A DNA stretch of 64,000 nt. It comes from Thiomonas sp. FB-Cd. GTDB lineage: Bacteria > Pseudomonadota > Gammaproteobacteria > Burkholderiales > Burkholderiaceae_C. The DNA is taken from contig NZ_JPOE01000002.1 of the NCBI RefSeq assembly GCF_000733775.1, positions 2,170,001 through 2,234,000 of the forward strand. Reading direction: 5' to 3'. Shown here in pieces: positions 18,077-28,311 of the stretch (its first letter is position 1; each line of letters opens with the position of its first letter). A program made the translations under genes and the position numbers. Below the pieces are notes generated by a model. That model saw only the letters and a list, made by a program, of their open reading frames with translations. It ran no database searches and had not been told where the DNA came from.

Positions 18077-19305
18077 TCAAACCAGCTCAAAAATGCCAGC
18101 TGCGCCCTGCCCGGTGCCCACACACATCGTCACCATACCGTACTTCAGCTGGCGCCGGCGCATGCCATAGATGGTGGTTGCCGCACGGATGGCGCCTGTT
18201 GCACCCAGTGGGTGGCCGAGCGCGATGGCGCCCCAAGCGGGTTGACCTTGGCTGGGTCCAGACCACAGGTGTTGATGACCGCAAGCGACTGTGCCGCGAA
18301 AGCTTCATTGAGTTCGATCCAGCCGATGTCCTCAAGCTTGAGGCCGGCTGCCTTCAACGCGGCAGGGATTGCCTCGATCGGGCCAATGCCCATGATCTCT
18401 GGCGGCACGCCCCGCGCGGCAAAGCTGACGAAGCGCGCCAGAGGCTGAAGGTTAAACCGCTTGACAGCCGCCTCGGAGGCCAAAATGAGCGCCCCGGCGC
18501 CGTCCGAAGTCTGCGAGCTGTTGCCAGCCGTCACAGTGCCCATGCCTGAAGGCTTACCTGTCGGATCCTTGGGCGAAGCAAAGGCCGGGCGCAATTTCCC
18601 CAGCGCCTGCAGCGACGTGTCGGCACGCGGGCCTTCGTCCAGGCTGACAGTGTGGCGGCGCTCCACGATACTCCCTCCTGCCAAATCAGGCACGCGGTCC
18701 ACCACGTCGATGGGAATGATCTCATCGCTGAACTCGCCTGCGGCAAACGCCGCGAGCGCGCGCTGGTGCGACTGCAGCGCGAAAGCGTCTTGCTGCTCGC
18801 GAGTCACCTTCCACTGCTGGGCAACTTTCTCTGCGGTGAGCCCCATGCCATAGGCGATCCCGATGTTCTCATCCCGCGCGAAGACCAAGGGATTGAAGGA
18901 GGGTTTGTTGCCGCTCATCGGGACCATGCTCATGCTCTCGGCGCCGCCTGCGAGCATCACGTCGGCCTCGCCCACGCGGATGCGGTCAGCCGCCATCTGA
19001 ATGGCCGTCACACCCGAGGCGCAAAAGCGGTTGATGGTCACGCCCCCGACACTGTTTGGCAGCCCGGCGAGAAGCGCAGCCACGCGAGCCATATTGAGCC
19101 CCTGCTCGCCCTCGGGCATGGCGCAGCCGATGATGGCGTCTTCAATGGCCTTCGGGTCCAGACCGGGCGCCTGCTTGAGCGCGGCATGGATGGCAGCGAT
19201 CAGCAGATCGTCCGGGCGTGTGTTTCGAAACACACCGCGATGCGACTTGCCGATGGGCGTGCGCGCGGCGGCGACGATGTATGCGTCTTGCACTTGGCGG
19301 GACAT
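18077..19305 (-). pseudogene. Acetyl-CoA C-acyltransferase (thiolase), frameshifted near the C-terminus
   Basis: Thiolase catalyses the last step of beta-oxidation, cleaving 3-ketoacyl-CoA. The frame from ATG 19305 carries VTINRFCASGVTAIQMAA with the nucleophilic Cys and [17 protein letters not shown]. After [11 protein letters not shown] it shifts and stops at 18145. In the other frame the expected [14 protein letters not shown] and [20 protein letters not shown] follow, ending with TGA at 18077-18079. One base is missing from the C run at 18231-18234. The second catalytic Cys and the His lie after the shift, so the gene as read would be inactive. A sequence error is likely because the rest is intact. 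Confidence 0.85.
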
Positions 19306-19332
19306 AAGGATCTCCTGAATATTGGTTGATGT

Positions 19333-21729
19333 TCAGTTGCGGACCGGCTTGCCCGTTTGCAGCATGCCCATGATGCGTTCCTGCGTCTTGGCGTTATCGA
19401 GCAACGCGCAAAAGCGCTCGCGCTCCAGGCGCATAAGCCAGTGCTCATCCACCACGCTTCCCGCGTCCACCTCACCGCCGCACATCACCTCGGCGATCAT
19501 GCTGCCCAGCAGGAAATCATGCGGTGTGATCTGCGCACCGTCACGCATGTTCACAAGTTGGCTCTTGATGGTTGCAATGCCGCTGCGCCCCTCCACGGTA
19601 ATGCGCGCGGGCATGGGGGGACGGTATCCGGCATCAGCCAGCGCGCGGGCTTGCGAAATGGCCACATGCAGCAGCTCGTCCTTGTGCAACACGATGACGT
19701 CGTCCGGCTGGAGATAGCCCATCTGGCGTGCCTCGATCGCGGACTTGGACACCGCAGCGGTTGCCGGTTGCATGTAAAGCGCCTTCAGGAACGCCAGCAC
19801 GTCCACATCCGCACCGCCAGCCCGCGAGAGTTCGCTGGCGCGCCGGGCCAAGTAAGTCAGCCCGCCGCCTCCAGGAATCAGCCCTACGCCCACCTCCACC
19901 AGTCCCAGATAGCTCTCCAGGGCGGCGACGCGCCGCGCGGTGTAGGCCGCAAGCTCGCAGCCCCCTCCGAGCGCCAGCCCGCGCACCGCTGCGACCACCG
20001 GGACCTGCGCGTAGCGCAGGCGCAACATAACGTCCTGAAGCTTTTTCTCCTCCGGCTCGATGGCCTTGGCGCCACCGGCCATGAAAGCAGGCAGCATCGC
20101 TTGCAAATCGGCGCCTGCGGAAAATGCCTCGCCAGCCTGCCACACCACAAGCCCGACAAAGCGCTGCTCAGCCTCGTCCACCGCCTTGTGCAGCCCGGCG
20201 ATCACGCCAGGTCCGAGCGTATTCATCTTGGTCTTGAAGCTAGCCAGCAGCATATCGTCTGCACCCGGGGCCGTCCAAAGGCGGATGGATTCGTCCTCGA
20301 ATACCGTGGTGCCTGCGCTGCGCGGGTCCGCTGCAGCCTCGCCCAGCACGCTTTGCGGAAACAGCTGGCGCCGCATGACCAGCAACTCGCGACGCGCCTT
20401 GTAGCGACCCTCTGCCGCCGACCAGGAACCTTCAGGCTTATGCACAGCGTCGATGCTGCCCACCCAGTCTGGCAACCGCGTCGCGCATAACGCCTTGCCC
20501 GCGGCAATGTCTTCGCTGATCCAGTCGGCGACCTGCTTCCACCCGCCTGCCTGCCAGCTCTCGAACGGCCCCTCATTCCAGCCGAAACCCCATCGAATGG
20601 CAAAGTCGAGGTCGCGCGCATTGTCGGCCACCGTACCCAGGTGCACAGCGATGTAGTGCCAAACGTCGCGGAACACACTCCACAGAAACTGTGCCTGCGG
20701 ATTCGTCGATTCACGCAGCAGCTTGAAGCGCTCGGCAGCAGGCTTCTTCAACATGCGCACGACAATCTCGTCGGCTTTGCCGCCGCCTGCCACATAGTCG
20801 CCGCTGCTGGGATCGAAGCGCAGGATATCCTTGCCGACCTTTTTGAAGAAGCCCGCACCGCTCTTCTGCCCCAGCGCACCCTTGTCGACCAGCGCTTTGA
20901 GCGCTGGCGGCGTGGCATAGAGCGCAGCGAATGGATCCTTGTCCGCTGGCAATGTGTCCAACATCGTCTTGATGACGTGGGCCATCGTGTCGAGGCCGAC
21001 TACGTCCGCAGTTCGGAACGTCGCGCTTTTGGCGCGACCCAGCTTGGTGCCCGTAAGGTCGTCCACGACATCGAAGCTAAGCCCGAACTTCTCGGCCTCA
21101 TGCATCACGGCCAGGATCGAAAATACACCCACACGGTTGGCAACGAAGTTCGGGGTATCCATCGCGCGCACGACGCTCTTGCCAAGCGTCGTGGTGAGGA
21201 ACGTTTCAAGCTGATCGAGAACCTCAGGCCTCGTGGCCTTTGTCGGAATGAGCTCGACTAATGGCATGTAGCGCGGCGGGTTGAAAAAATGAACACCGCA
21301 AAAACGCGCACGCAGGTCGGCTCCAAACCCCTCGCTCAGGGCGGTGATGGACAGGCCCGAAGTATTCGTCGCAAACAGCGCATGGTCCGCCAGGTGGGGC
21401 GTGACCTTTTTGTACAGGTCATGCTTCCAGTCCATGCGCTCGGCAATCGCCTCGATCACCAAGTCGCAGCTCGCAAGCAGCGCCAGATCGTCCTCGTAAT
21501 TGGCGGTGCGGATGAGTGCGGCTTCGTTGCTCAGGCCAAAAGGCGCGGGATTGAGCTTTTTGAGATTGGCCACGGCCTTTTCGGCAATGGCGTTCTTTGG
21601 CCCTTCCTTGGCGGGCAGGTCGAAAAGGATGACGGGCACGCGCGCATTGATGCAGTGGGCAGCAATCTGGGCGCCCATCACACCTGCGCCCAGAACGGCA
21701 ACTTGGCGAATCGGGAATCGGGATGTCAT
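19333..21729 (-). CDS. 3-hydroxyacyl-CoA dehydrogenase / enoyl-CoA hydratase fusion (FadN-like)
   Basis: The 798-residue protein starts with an NAD-binding Rossmann motif VAVLGAGVMGAQIAAHC, followed by hydroxyacyl-CoA dehydrogenase domains (KSVVRAMDTPNFVANRVG). A crotonase domain (about residues 480-700) contains FSAGADLQAMLPAF and GLALGGGCELA. The order dehydrogenase first, hydratase second, is that of FadN rather than FadB. It performs the two middle steps of beta-oxidation. ATG 21729 is used because the Rossmann motif follows at the usual distance. Confidence 0.93.
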   Translation of the reverse strand: MTSRFPIRQVAVLGAGVMGAQIAAHCINARVPVILFDLPAKEGPKNAIAEKAVANLKKLNPAPFGLSNEAALIRTANYEDDLALLASCDLVIEAIAERMDWKHDLYKKVTPHLADHALFATNTSGLSITALSEGFGADLRARFCGVHFFNPPRYMPLVELIPTKATRPEVLDQLETFLTTTLGKSVVRAMDTPNFVANRVGVFSILAVMHEAEKFGLSFDVVDDLTGTKLGRAKSATFRTADVVGLDTMAHVIKTMLDTLPADKDPFAALYATPPALKALVDKGALGQKSGAGFFKKVGKDILRFDPSSGDYVAGGGKADEIVVRMLKKPAAERFKLLRESTNPQAQFLWSVFRDVWHYIAVHLGTVADNARDLDFAIRWGFGWNEGPFESWQAGGWKQVADWISEDIAAGKALCATRLPDWVGSIDAVHKPEGSWSAAEGRYKARRELLVMRRQLFPQSVLGEAAADPRSAGTTVFEDESIRLWTAPGADDMLLASFKTKMNTLGPGVIAGLHKAVDEAEQRFVGLVVWQAGEAFSAGADLQAMLPAFMAGGAKAIEPEEKKLQDVMLRLRYAQVPVVAAVRGLALGGGCELAAYTARRVAALESYLGLVEVGVGLIPGGGGLTYLARRASELSRAGGADVDVLAFLKALYMQPATAAVSKSAIEARQMGYLQPDDVIVLHKDELLHVAISQARALADAGYRPPMPARITVEGRSGIATIKSQLVNMRDGAQITPHDFLLGSMIAEVMCGGEVDAGSVVDEHWLMRLERERFCALLDNAKTQERIMGMLQTGKPVRN

Positions 21730-21779
21730 GGTCGGTCTTCGCTCGGTGGATAGGGGGAAAAGTCGATGCAACGCATGGG

Positions 21780-23576
21780 TCACGCGAACACCGCCTCGGT
21801 GTCCATCAGGGATCGGGCGCCGCTGCGCGCCATGCGTATTGCGGCGGCGGTTTCAGGATAAAGGCGGGCGAAATAAAAACGCGCCGTCTGCAGCTTGGCC
21901 GTGTAGAACGCATCCGTGCTGCCAGCGGCGATTTTCTGCTGCGCCACAAGGGCCATGCGCGCGAACGCGTAGGCGAACACCAGATGGCCGACGACGCGCA
22001 GGTAGGGCACTGCAGCGGCACCAATTTCCTCGCGGTTCTGCATGGCTTTGAGGCCCAGTTCCATGGTGAGCTTTTGCACCTTGTCACCGAGATCTGCCAG
22101 CGGATTGACGAATTCCTGCATGGCCTCGTTGACGCCTTCGGCTTCAATGAAATCCTGGACGACGCGGCCGAATTTTTTCAGCCTGGCTCCGTTGTCCATC
22201 AGCACCTTTCGGCCAATCAGGTCCAGCGCCTGAATGGCGTTGGTGCCTTCGTAGATCAGATTGATGCGTGCGTCACGCACATACTGCTCCATGCCCCATT
22301 CGTGGATGTAGCCGTGTCCGCCGAACACCTGCAGGCATTCGTTGGCTGCAGCAAAACCATTGTCGGTGATGAACGCCTTGACAATGGGCGTGAGCAGCGC
22401 GACGAGATCGTCGGCGTCTTTGCGCACCTCCGCATCAGGATGCAAGTGGGCCTGGTCAAGCATCAGGGCAACCCAATAGGCAAGAAAACGCCCGCCCTCG
22501 GCCCACGCGCGGGCGGTCAGCAGGGCGCGCCGAACGTCGGGGTGCACGATGATCGGATCGGCGGGTTTGTCAGGCGCCTTCGGACCGGTGAGCGCACGCA
22601 TCTGCAGCCGATCCTTGGCGTAGGCCAGCGCATTTTGATAAGCCACTTCCGTCAGCCCAAGCGACTGCATACCGACACCCAGGCGTGCCCCATTCATCAT
22701 CACGAACATCGCGGCCAAGCCCTTATTGGGTTCACCCACCAGCCAACCAATGGCGCCGTCCAGCGTCATCTGGCAGGTGGAGTTGCCGTGAATGCCCATC
22801 TTATGCTCGATGCCCGAGCAGAAGATGCCATTGCGCGCCCCAAGATTTCCCTTATCGTCAGGAACGATTTTCGGCACGACGAACAGCGAAATTCCCTTGG
22901 AACCTTCAGGGGCACCCGGCAGCTTGGCCAGCACCATATGCACGATGTTTTCCGCCAGATCATGCTCGCCGCTGGAGATGAAGATCTTCTGTCCGTGCAG
23001 CGTGTAGGCTCCTCCGTCCTGCGGCTCCGCCTTGGATCGGATCAGTCCCAAATCCGTGCCGCAATGGGGTTCGGTCAGACACATGGTGCCGGTCCATTGT
23101 CCGCTCGCAAGCTTGGGGAGGTACAGATCCTTCTGTTCCCTGCTTCCGTGAACGGAGAGCAATTCGACAACGCCCTGGGTAAGCCCGGGGTACATGGTCC
23201 ACGCCTGGTTCGCTGCGTTTTCCATTTCGTGTACCGCGCTTCCAACCAGATGCGGCAATCCCTGGCCACCGTATTCGGGCGCTGCCGTCAGCAGCGGCCA
23301 GCCGGCATCCACATATTTCACCCAGGCGTCCTTGTAACCCTTGGGGGTGGTGACGGCATGGGTCGAAGGATCGTAGTGGCACCCCTCGCCATCCCCGCTC
23401 AGGTTGATGGGAAACAGCACCTCGGCACAGAACTTCCCCGCTTCTTCGCAGACCTGGTTGATCAGATCGGCGTCCACATCGGCATGCGATGGCAGTTCAC
23501 GCAGCGCTGGCACGACGTCAAGCACTTCGTGCATCACGAACTGCATGTCGCGCAATGGCGCAGTGTATTGAGGCAT
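21780..23576 (-). CDS. Acyl-CoA dehydrogenase with C-terminal extension
   Basis: The 598-residue flavoprotein performs the first oxidation of beta-oxidation. It contains MCLTEPHCGTDLG (FAD-binding signature), QVFGGHGYIHEWGMEQYVRD and the catalytic-base motif LIYEGTNAIQALDL. It is longer than short-chain enzymes (about 380 residues) because of an added C-terminal helical domain, as in the long-chain FadE5-type group. It follows the TetR gene by 37 bases and precedes the FadN-like gene. Confidence 0.94.
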   Translation of the reverse strand: MPQYTAPLRDMQFVMHEVLDVVPALRELPSHADVDADLINQVCEEAGKFCAEVLFPINLSGDGEGCHYDPSTHAVTTPKGYKDAWVKYVDAGWPLLTAAPEYGGQGLPHLVGSAVHEMENAANQAWTMYPGLTQGVVELLSVHGSREQKDLYLPKLASGQWTGTMCLTEPHCGTDLGLIRSKAEPQDGGAYTLHGQKIFISSGEHDLAENIVHMVLAKLPGAPEGSKGISLFVVPKIVPDDKGNLGARNGIFCSGIEHKMGIHGNSTCQMTLDGAIGWLVGEPNKGLAAMFVMMNGARLGVGMQSLGLTEVAYQNALAYAKDRLQMRALTGPKAPDKPADPIIVHPDVRRALLTARAWAEGGRFLAYWVALMLDQAHLHPDAEVRKDADDLVALLTPIVKAFITDNGFAAANECLQVFGGHGYIHEWGMEQYVRDARINLIYEGTNAIQALDLIGRKVLMDNGARLKKFGRVVQDFIEAEGVNEAMQEFVNPLADLGDKVQKLTMELGLKAMQNREEIGAAAVPYLRVVGHLVFAYAFARMALVAQQKIAAGSTDAFYTAKLQTARFYFARLYPETAAAIRMARSGARSLMDTEAVFA

Positions 23577-23613
23577 GGTGATCTCCTAAGGCAGTTGGGT
23601 ATTAAAGGTTCGC

Positions 23614-24351
23614 TCAGCCGTCGACCTTGCACAGCGCATGGAGCAGCCTCACGCCGGCTGGCGTGGCGTAGGAATGAAGCAGGTGTGAATAGCCGCGCAT
23701 GGCCATGGCCAGGCATCCCGGGACCTGCAGCAGCCTGGCATCGTGATGCAGAGCCAGAATGAGGCCGTGCAGCTCAAACATCAATTGCTCGGGCGGCGCA
23801 TCGGCGCGCAGATGGCCGACCTCAATGGCCTGCTTGACCGCGCGCTGCAGCGCGTCGTGCCACGTCTGGACCATCAGCACCAGGGCATCGCGCACCGGGC
23901 CGGGGCGGTCATCGAACTCCACCGCGCCTGAGATGTAGATGCAACCCGTTTCCACCTCGCGGCTGACCTGCTGGACCCAGCGATCGAACAACATGTGCAA
24001 ACGTGGCAGCCCGCGGGGTTGCTCCAGCGCGGGGTAGAACACCTCGGCCTCGAATAGCGCGTGATAGTGGCGAATCACAGAGATCTGCAATTCTTCACGC
24101 GACCCAAAGTGCGCAAAGACACCCGACTTGCTCATGCCCATGCGGTCAGCCAGCACGCCAATGGACAGGCCCTCCAGACCGATACGCCCGGCCATCTGCA
24201 AGGCGCAATCGAGAATGGCCTGACGCGTCTGACGTCCCTTGCCTGAAACTTCCACCGCGTCGGCGCCATCTGCAAGCGTGACCAACCCCGCGCGCGAAGC
24301 GGCGCTTGACCTTGCAGACAAAGGGGTGACCGATGCAGGTTTGCGTGCCAT
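23614..24351 (-). CDS. TetR family regulator of the beta-oxidation operon
   Basis: The 245-residue protein has a basic, poorly conserved N-terminus of about 38 residues, then a TetR helix-turn-helix (GRQTRQAILDCALQMAGRIG, MGMSKSGVFAHFGSREEL) and a C-terminal ligand domain. It is the first gene of the fatty-acid cluster and probably represses it until acyl-CoA is present, by analogy with FadR/PsrA-type TetR proteins. Just upstream, CGAACGGTCGTAC (24377-24389) is an imperfect palindrome that might be its operator. Confidence 0.88.
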   Translation of the reverse strand: MARKPASVTPLSARSSAASRAGLVTLADGADAVEVSGKGRQTRQAILDCALQMAGRIGLEGLSIGVLADRMGMSKSGVFAHFGSREELQISVIRHYHALFEAEVFYPALEQPRGLPRLHMLFDRWVQQVSREVETGCIYISGAVEFDDRPGPVRDALVLMVQTWHDALQRAVKQAIEVGHLRADAPPEQLMFELHGLILALHHDARLLQVPGCLAMAMRGYSHLLHSYATPAGVRLLHALCKVDG

Positions 24352-24927
24352 GGATGGGGGTGTTTTGAAAATCGAACGGTCGTACTATTTCTGAAACTGC
24401 TCGGTTTGTCAACAGAAACCTGCAGGTCACCCGAGTTGCGGGTGATGAGCACGCAGCCGGCACAGGTCGAATTGGGACACGCTCGATGGACCTCGGGCCG
24501 TACGCCTGGGGCACCTGTCAAGGGCTCGGCGCCGCCGCAATAACCCTCCACGCCATGGCCCAATGGTCTGGCACGCAGCCTTTGTCGCATGCGCAGCGCA
24601 TGGACCAGGCCCAACGCAAACGTCACACGGCGTGGCGACTTGCGTCCGAGGATGGATCCCGACGCTGCCATTCGCGGGCTCCAGCGAGCGCATCCAATGG
24701 CGGCCTTCTTGCTCCGTTGTCACGAGGGCCAAGACCCAATGCACCATCGTGCTTGCTGCGGCTTGCGCCAGCACAAAGGGGTGTAACGCGGCGAGCCACG
24801 CTTGCCCCGTTACACGAATGTTGCGAATCTCGTGCCACTCTCGCGTGACTGGCAGGGTCCGCACGCGCAACCCGACGCCCCTACGGCCCGACTGGCCCGT
24901 GTGGCCGCAATCAACTGCGCGCCGCGT
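24352..24927. other. Intergenic region without a recognised gene
   Basis: These 576 bases hold open frames on both strands but none with a known product or convincing ribosome site. The right part of the region is downstream of slmA and the left part is upstream of the TetR gene, so it probably holds the promoter of the fatty-acid operon. Confidence 0.4.
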
Positions 24928-25572
24928 TCACGCAAACAGAATGAGCGTCACGCCTTCGGTGCCACCCACTGGCTGGCTGGCCATGCTGCTGCGTGCCCAA
25001 CGGAACAGGCAGCCGGCGGCATAACTCACCAGCAGGTGGGCGCGCTGCGCTGGGTCAAAGCCCGCGGCCACCGCGCCTTGCTCCACTGCGAGCTTGAGGC
25101 TTTGCCGCAAGGCCGCCTCCACACGCTCGAAGAACTGGTTCATCCGAGCTTGCAGGCGCGGGTGCTCGCCGACCAGGGCGTCGCCCACCATGACCCGGCA
25201 CAGACCAGGGTTCTTGTCGGCAAAACCAAGCAAGGCCTGCACGATGCGCATGCACTGCGCCAGCCCCGACTCCTGCTGTTGAGCGATCTGGTTGATCATC
25301 CCGAACATACTCTGCTCGATGAAATCGATCAGTGCCTCGAACATTTGCGCCTTGCTGGCGAAATGTCGATACAGGGCAGCCTCTGACACCTGCAGACGTT
25401 GCGCCAGCGCAGCAGTGGTGATGCGCTCCGCGCCCGACTGCTCCAGCATGCCAGCCAGGCATTGCAAGATCTGCTCGCGGCGCTCACCTGGCTTGGGTCG
25501 CTTGCGCACAGGCGCCTCGCCCGCCAGTGCGGAGGCCGGAGTCAACGCAGAATCGATGAATGCAGCTGCCAT
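24928..25572 (-). CDS. slmA: Nucleoid occlusion factor SlmA
   Basis: The 214-residue TetR-fold protein has KRPKPGERREQILQCLAGML, a helix-turn-helix LAQRLQVSEAALYRHFASKAQM and FIEQSMFGMINQI, all characteristic of SlmA. SlmA binds nucleoid DNA and blocks FtsZ ring assembly over it. The gene order argB, 5'-nucleotidase, slmA is conserved in Burkholderiales. ATG 25572 lies inside the end of the nucleotidase gene (31-base overlap). Confidence 0.93.
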   Translation of the reverse strand: MAAAFIDSALTPASALAGEAPVRKRPKPGERREQILQCLAGMLEQSGAERITTAALAQRLQVSEAALYRHFASKAQMFEALIDFIEQSMFGMINQIAQQQESGLAQCMRIVQALLGFADKNPGLCRVMVGDALVGEHPRLQARMNQFFERVEAALRQSLKLAVEQGAVAAGFDPAQRAHLLVSYAAGCLFRWARSSMASQPVGGTEGVTLILFA

Positions 25573-26261
25573 AGTGTGGCAATTTTCGCACGCACGTAGC
25601 CCGGGCGGCCATGCAGGCCGGCACGCTCCATGGCCAGATCCCGGTGCCTGCGTGCAGCGCGGTGCGCATAACGCGTGAACCAGACCCCGCGCATACCAAT
25701 GCGCCGGGCCGCCGCGATGTGCTGCAACGTATCTTCGACCAGCACGCAACGCGTCGGGCGCAAACCGCGGCTGTGAAGCACATGACGCAACATGCGCGCA
25801 TCGGGCTTGGGTCGGATCCGGCGGAACTGATGCATGTCCTCAATGCTGATGACCCCCTCGAACAGCTTGACGAGCCCCAGTTCGCGCAGCACACGCAAGG
25901 CGTATTCACGCGGGGCGTTGGTCAGCACGAACTTGCGCCCCGGCAAACGGCGGATGGCCGCACGCTGGTTGGCGTCGGCGCGCAGCATCTGCGGTAACTG
26001 GGGAAATCGGTGCGTCGCCTCGAGGAAATGCTCGGCCTTCACGCCGTGCTCATGCACAAGCCCCAACAGCGTCGCACCGTAGCGCTGCCAGAAATGGCTG
26101 CGGATCCGGTTGGCCTCAGCATGATCCACCCCAAGATGACGCTCGATGTACGCCGTCATTTCAGCATTCATCATGGGGAAGATGCGCCATGACGCGTCGT
26201 GCAGCGTATTGTCCATGTCGAACAACCAAACCGGAACGCCAGGTGCATCACGCCCCATCAC
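25542..26261 (-). CDS. Pyrimidine 5'-nucleotidase, HAD family
   Basis: The 239-residue HAD protein shows WLFDMDNTLHDAS (nucleophile Asp), VLTNAPREYALRVL and VLVEDTLQHIAAARRIGM, matching pyrimidine 5'-nucleotidases of the SDT1/YjjG-like group that dephosphorylate UMP and CMP or damaged nucleotides. Two ATGs at 26261 and 26258 are both possible starts. It overlaps slmA by 31 bases and is 106 bases from argB. Confidence 0.9.
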   Translation of the reverse strand: MMGRDAPGVPVWLFDMDNTLHDASWRIFPMMNAEMTAYIERHLGVDHAEANRIRSHFWQRYGATLLGLVHEHGVKAEHFLEATHRFPQLPQMLRADANQRAAIRRLPGRKFVLTNAPREYALRVLRELGLVKLFEGVISIEDMHQFRRIRPKPDARMLRHVLHSRGLRPTRCVLVEDTLQHIAAARRIGMRGVWFTRYAHRAARRHRDLAMERAGLHGRPGYVRAKIATLWQLHSSILR

Positions 26262-26367
26262 GATGCCCCAAGCAAGTTCCGCCTGCGTCTGGCAGCTTCA
26301 CGGCGCCTTTTCAAGCAGCCTGGCTCCAGGGGAAGGCCATCGGTTGCGATGGCGAAGACTCCATCAC

Positions 26368-27276
26368 TCAATGGGAACGAATCATCGTACCGAAAGCCTG
26401 CTCGGTGAGGATTTCGAGCAGCATGGCATGGGGGATGCGCCCGTCAATGATGTGCACCGAGTTGACGCCTGAGCGCGCCGCGTCCAGAGCCGAAGAAATC
26501 TTGGGCAGCATGCCACCCGAAATGGTGCCGTCGGCAAACATCTCGTCGATTTCCCGCGCGGTCAAGTCCGTCAGCAACTCGCCCGCCTTGTTGAGCACGC
26601 CAGGCGTATTGGTGAGCAACACCAGTTTCTCGGCATTCAGTACCTCGGCCAGCTTGCCGGCCACAACGTCGGCATTGATGTTGTAGTTCTCGTTTTCGGC
26701 ACCAAAGCCCAAGGGTGAGATGACGGGAATGAACTGATCGTCCTGCAGTGCCTGGACCACACTGGGGTCGATCGCCTCGATCTCGCCGACCTGGCCGACA
26801 TCATGCTCAAGCTCGGGGTTCTCACGATCTCGCATACGTAGCTTTCGGGCACGGATCATGCCGCCATCGCGCCCGGTGAGCCCGACTGCCTTGCCGCCTG
26901 CCACGTTGATCAAACCCACGATGTCCTGCTGCACCTGGCCCGCAAGCACCCACTCAACCACTTCCATGGTTTCCGCATCCGTCACGCGCATGCCCTGGAT
27001 GAACGTGCCCTTTTTGCCGATTTTCGCCAATGCGTCGTCGATCTGCGGGCCACCGCCATGCACCACGACCGGATTCATGCCGACGAGCTTGAGGAGCACG
27101 ACATCTTCAGCGAAATCCTGCTGCAGTGAAGGATCGGTCATGGCGTTGCCACCGTATTTGATGACGATGGTCTTGCCGTGAAATTTGCGAATGTATGGCA
27201 GCGCCTGGGCGAGGATCTCTGCCTTGTCACGCGGAGAAATGTGCGTCAGCTCGGGGGTGGCTTGCAGATCGTTCAT
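26368..27276 (-). CDS. argB: Acetylglutamate kinase
   Basis: The 302-residue amino-acid kinase phosphorylates N-acetylglutamate in arginine synthesis. It carries [36 protein letters not shown] and [20 protein letters not shown]. The length and the N-terminal helix ahead of the kinase core fit the arginine-regulated, hexameric type, which is inference. It is the first gene of the argB-nucleotidase-slmA set. Confidence 0.97.
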   Translation of the reverse strand: MNDLQATPELTHISPRDKAEILAQALPYIRKFHGKTIVIKYGGNAMTDPSLQQDFAEDVVLLKLVGMNPVVVHGGGPQIDDALAKIGKKGTFIQGMRVTDAETMEVVEWVLAGQVQQDIVGLINVAGGKAVGLTGRDGGMIRARKLRMRDRENPELEHDVGQVGEIEAIDPSVVQALQDDQFIPVISPLGFGAENENYNINADVVAGKLAEVLNAEKLVLLTNTPGVLNKAGELLTDLTAREIDEMFADGTISGGMLPKISSALDAARSGVNSVHIIDGRIPHAMLLEILTEQAFGTMIRSH

Positions 27277-27514
27277 GGCAATCAGGAATGGGGATGGGTG
27301 CGGCGCACACAGTCAAACACGCGAATTCTAGGGACAAGCGCGCCCAGACGATTGTCGAAGCGTCTCACCAGGACCACCTGGAGCCCGGCGGCTTCTCGTA
27401 CTGGGGTAGCGCTGGCGATCCAGGGCCCTCTGCCAGATGCGCCATCTGAACGCACAGCGCACACGGGAAGATGTCCTGCCTCCGTCCGTTTCGCTGCGCC
27501 TACACTGCGGCCTC

Positions 27515-28171
27515 ATGACACGCTTGAGCCGCCTTCCCCGAGCACTCCGGGCACTCCTGTATCGGCCACGTCTGAGCGTGGCAACAATGCTGGGCGTGTT
27601 GCTGTTCGTTGTTCTCAACTCTGTGCTTGGCGTGGGCCGCGCACTATTGCTCGCGTTCGACATCGCATGCTGCGTCTACTTCGGATCCATCGGGTGGATG
27701 ATGGCGCGAACCACGCCTGAAAATCTCAGACGCCGAGCCGAGCAGCAAATGGAAGGCAAGTGGACGATTCTGGTGCTGAGCACAGCGGTGTCGGCCGTGG
27801 TCCTGCTTGCACTGAGGACCGAATTGCATGCCAGTAAGGGCAGTTCCATTCTCGACCTGGCATTACCCGCGGCCAGCATCGTGCTTGCATGGCTCTTTTT
27901 CAGCGTCGTGTTTGCGCAAACCTACGCCCATAGCGACCATCTGGAGCGCTTGGAGGGTCAACCCGGCCTGCTCTTCCCCGGCGCGAACTCTCCGGACTAC
28001 TGGGACTATCTGTATTTTTCGGTCGTGCTGAGCATGACCTTCCAGACCTCGGACGTGAACATTGCCAGCCGCAACCTGCGCCACATGGTGCTTCTGCATA
28101 GCGTGGCGGCTTTTTTCTTCAACGTCTTCATCATCGCGTTGACCGTCAATGTGGTCGCCGGGGGCCTCTGA
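27515..28171 (+). CDS. DUF1345 integral membrane protein
   Basis: The 218-residue protein has about five or six hydrophobic segments and the DUF1345 signature SPDYWDYLYFSVVLSMTFQTSDV near residues 160-185. The family is predicted to be channel- or transporter-like with unknown substrate. ATG 27515 is preferred to an in-frame ATG at 27437 because the first helix region begins soon after. It converges on the AcoR-like gene. Confidence 0.88.
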   Translation: MTRLSRLPRALRALLYRPRLSVATMLGVLLFVVLNSVLGVGRALLLAFDIACCVYFGSIGWMMARTTPENLRRRAEQQMEGKWTILVLSTAVSAVVLLALRTELHASKGSSILDLALPAASIVLAWLFFSVVFAQTYAHSDHLERLEGQPGLLFPGANSPDYWDYLYFSVVLSMTFQTSDVNIASRNLRHMVLLHSVAAFFFNVFIIALTVNVVAGGL

Positions 28172-28311
28172 TCGCCCCAGGCGTTGCAACGTGAGCATTG
28201 CCGCTGCGGTGTGCGGCTGCCTTGCAGTGCGTCCACCCCAGCCTTGGGCCATGGGGCCAATCGGCGCTCGCTTGACGCTCGGGCAGGCATGCCGAGCGAA
28301 CGCCGACTCGC

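Noticed and set aside
24427..24870. 147-residue frame on the minus strand in the gap before slmA
   Set aside because: No ribosome site, no known motif and a competing frame on the other strand; treated as non-coding.
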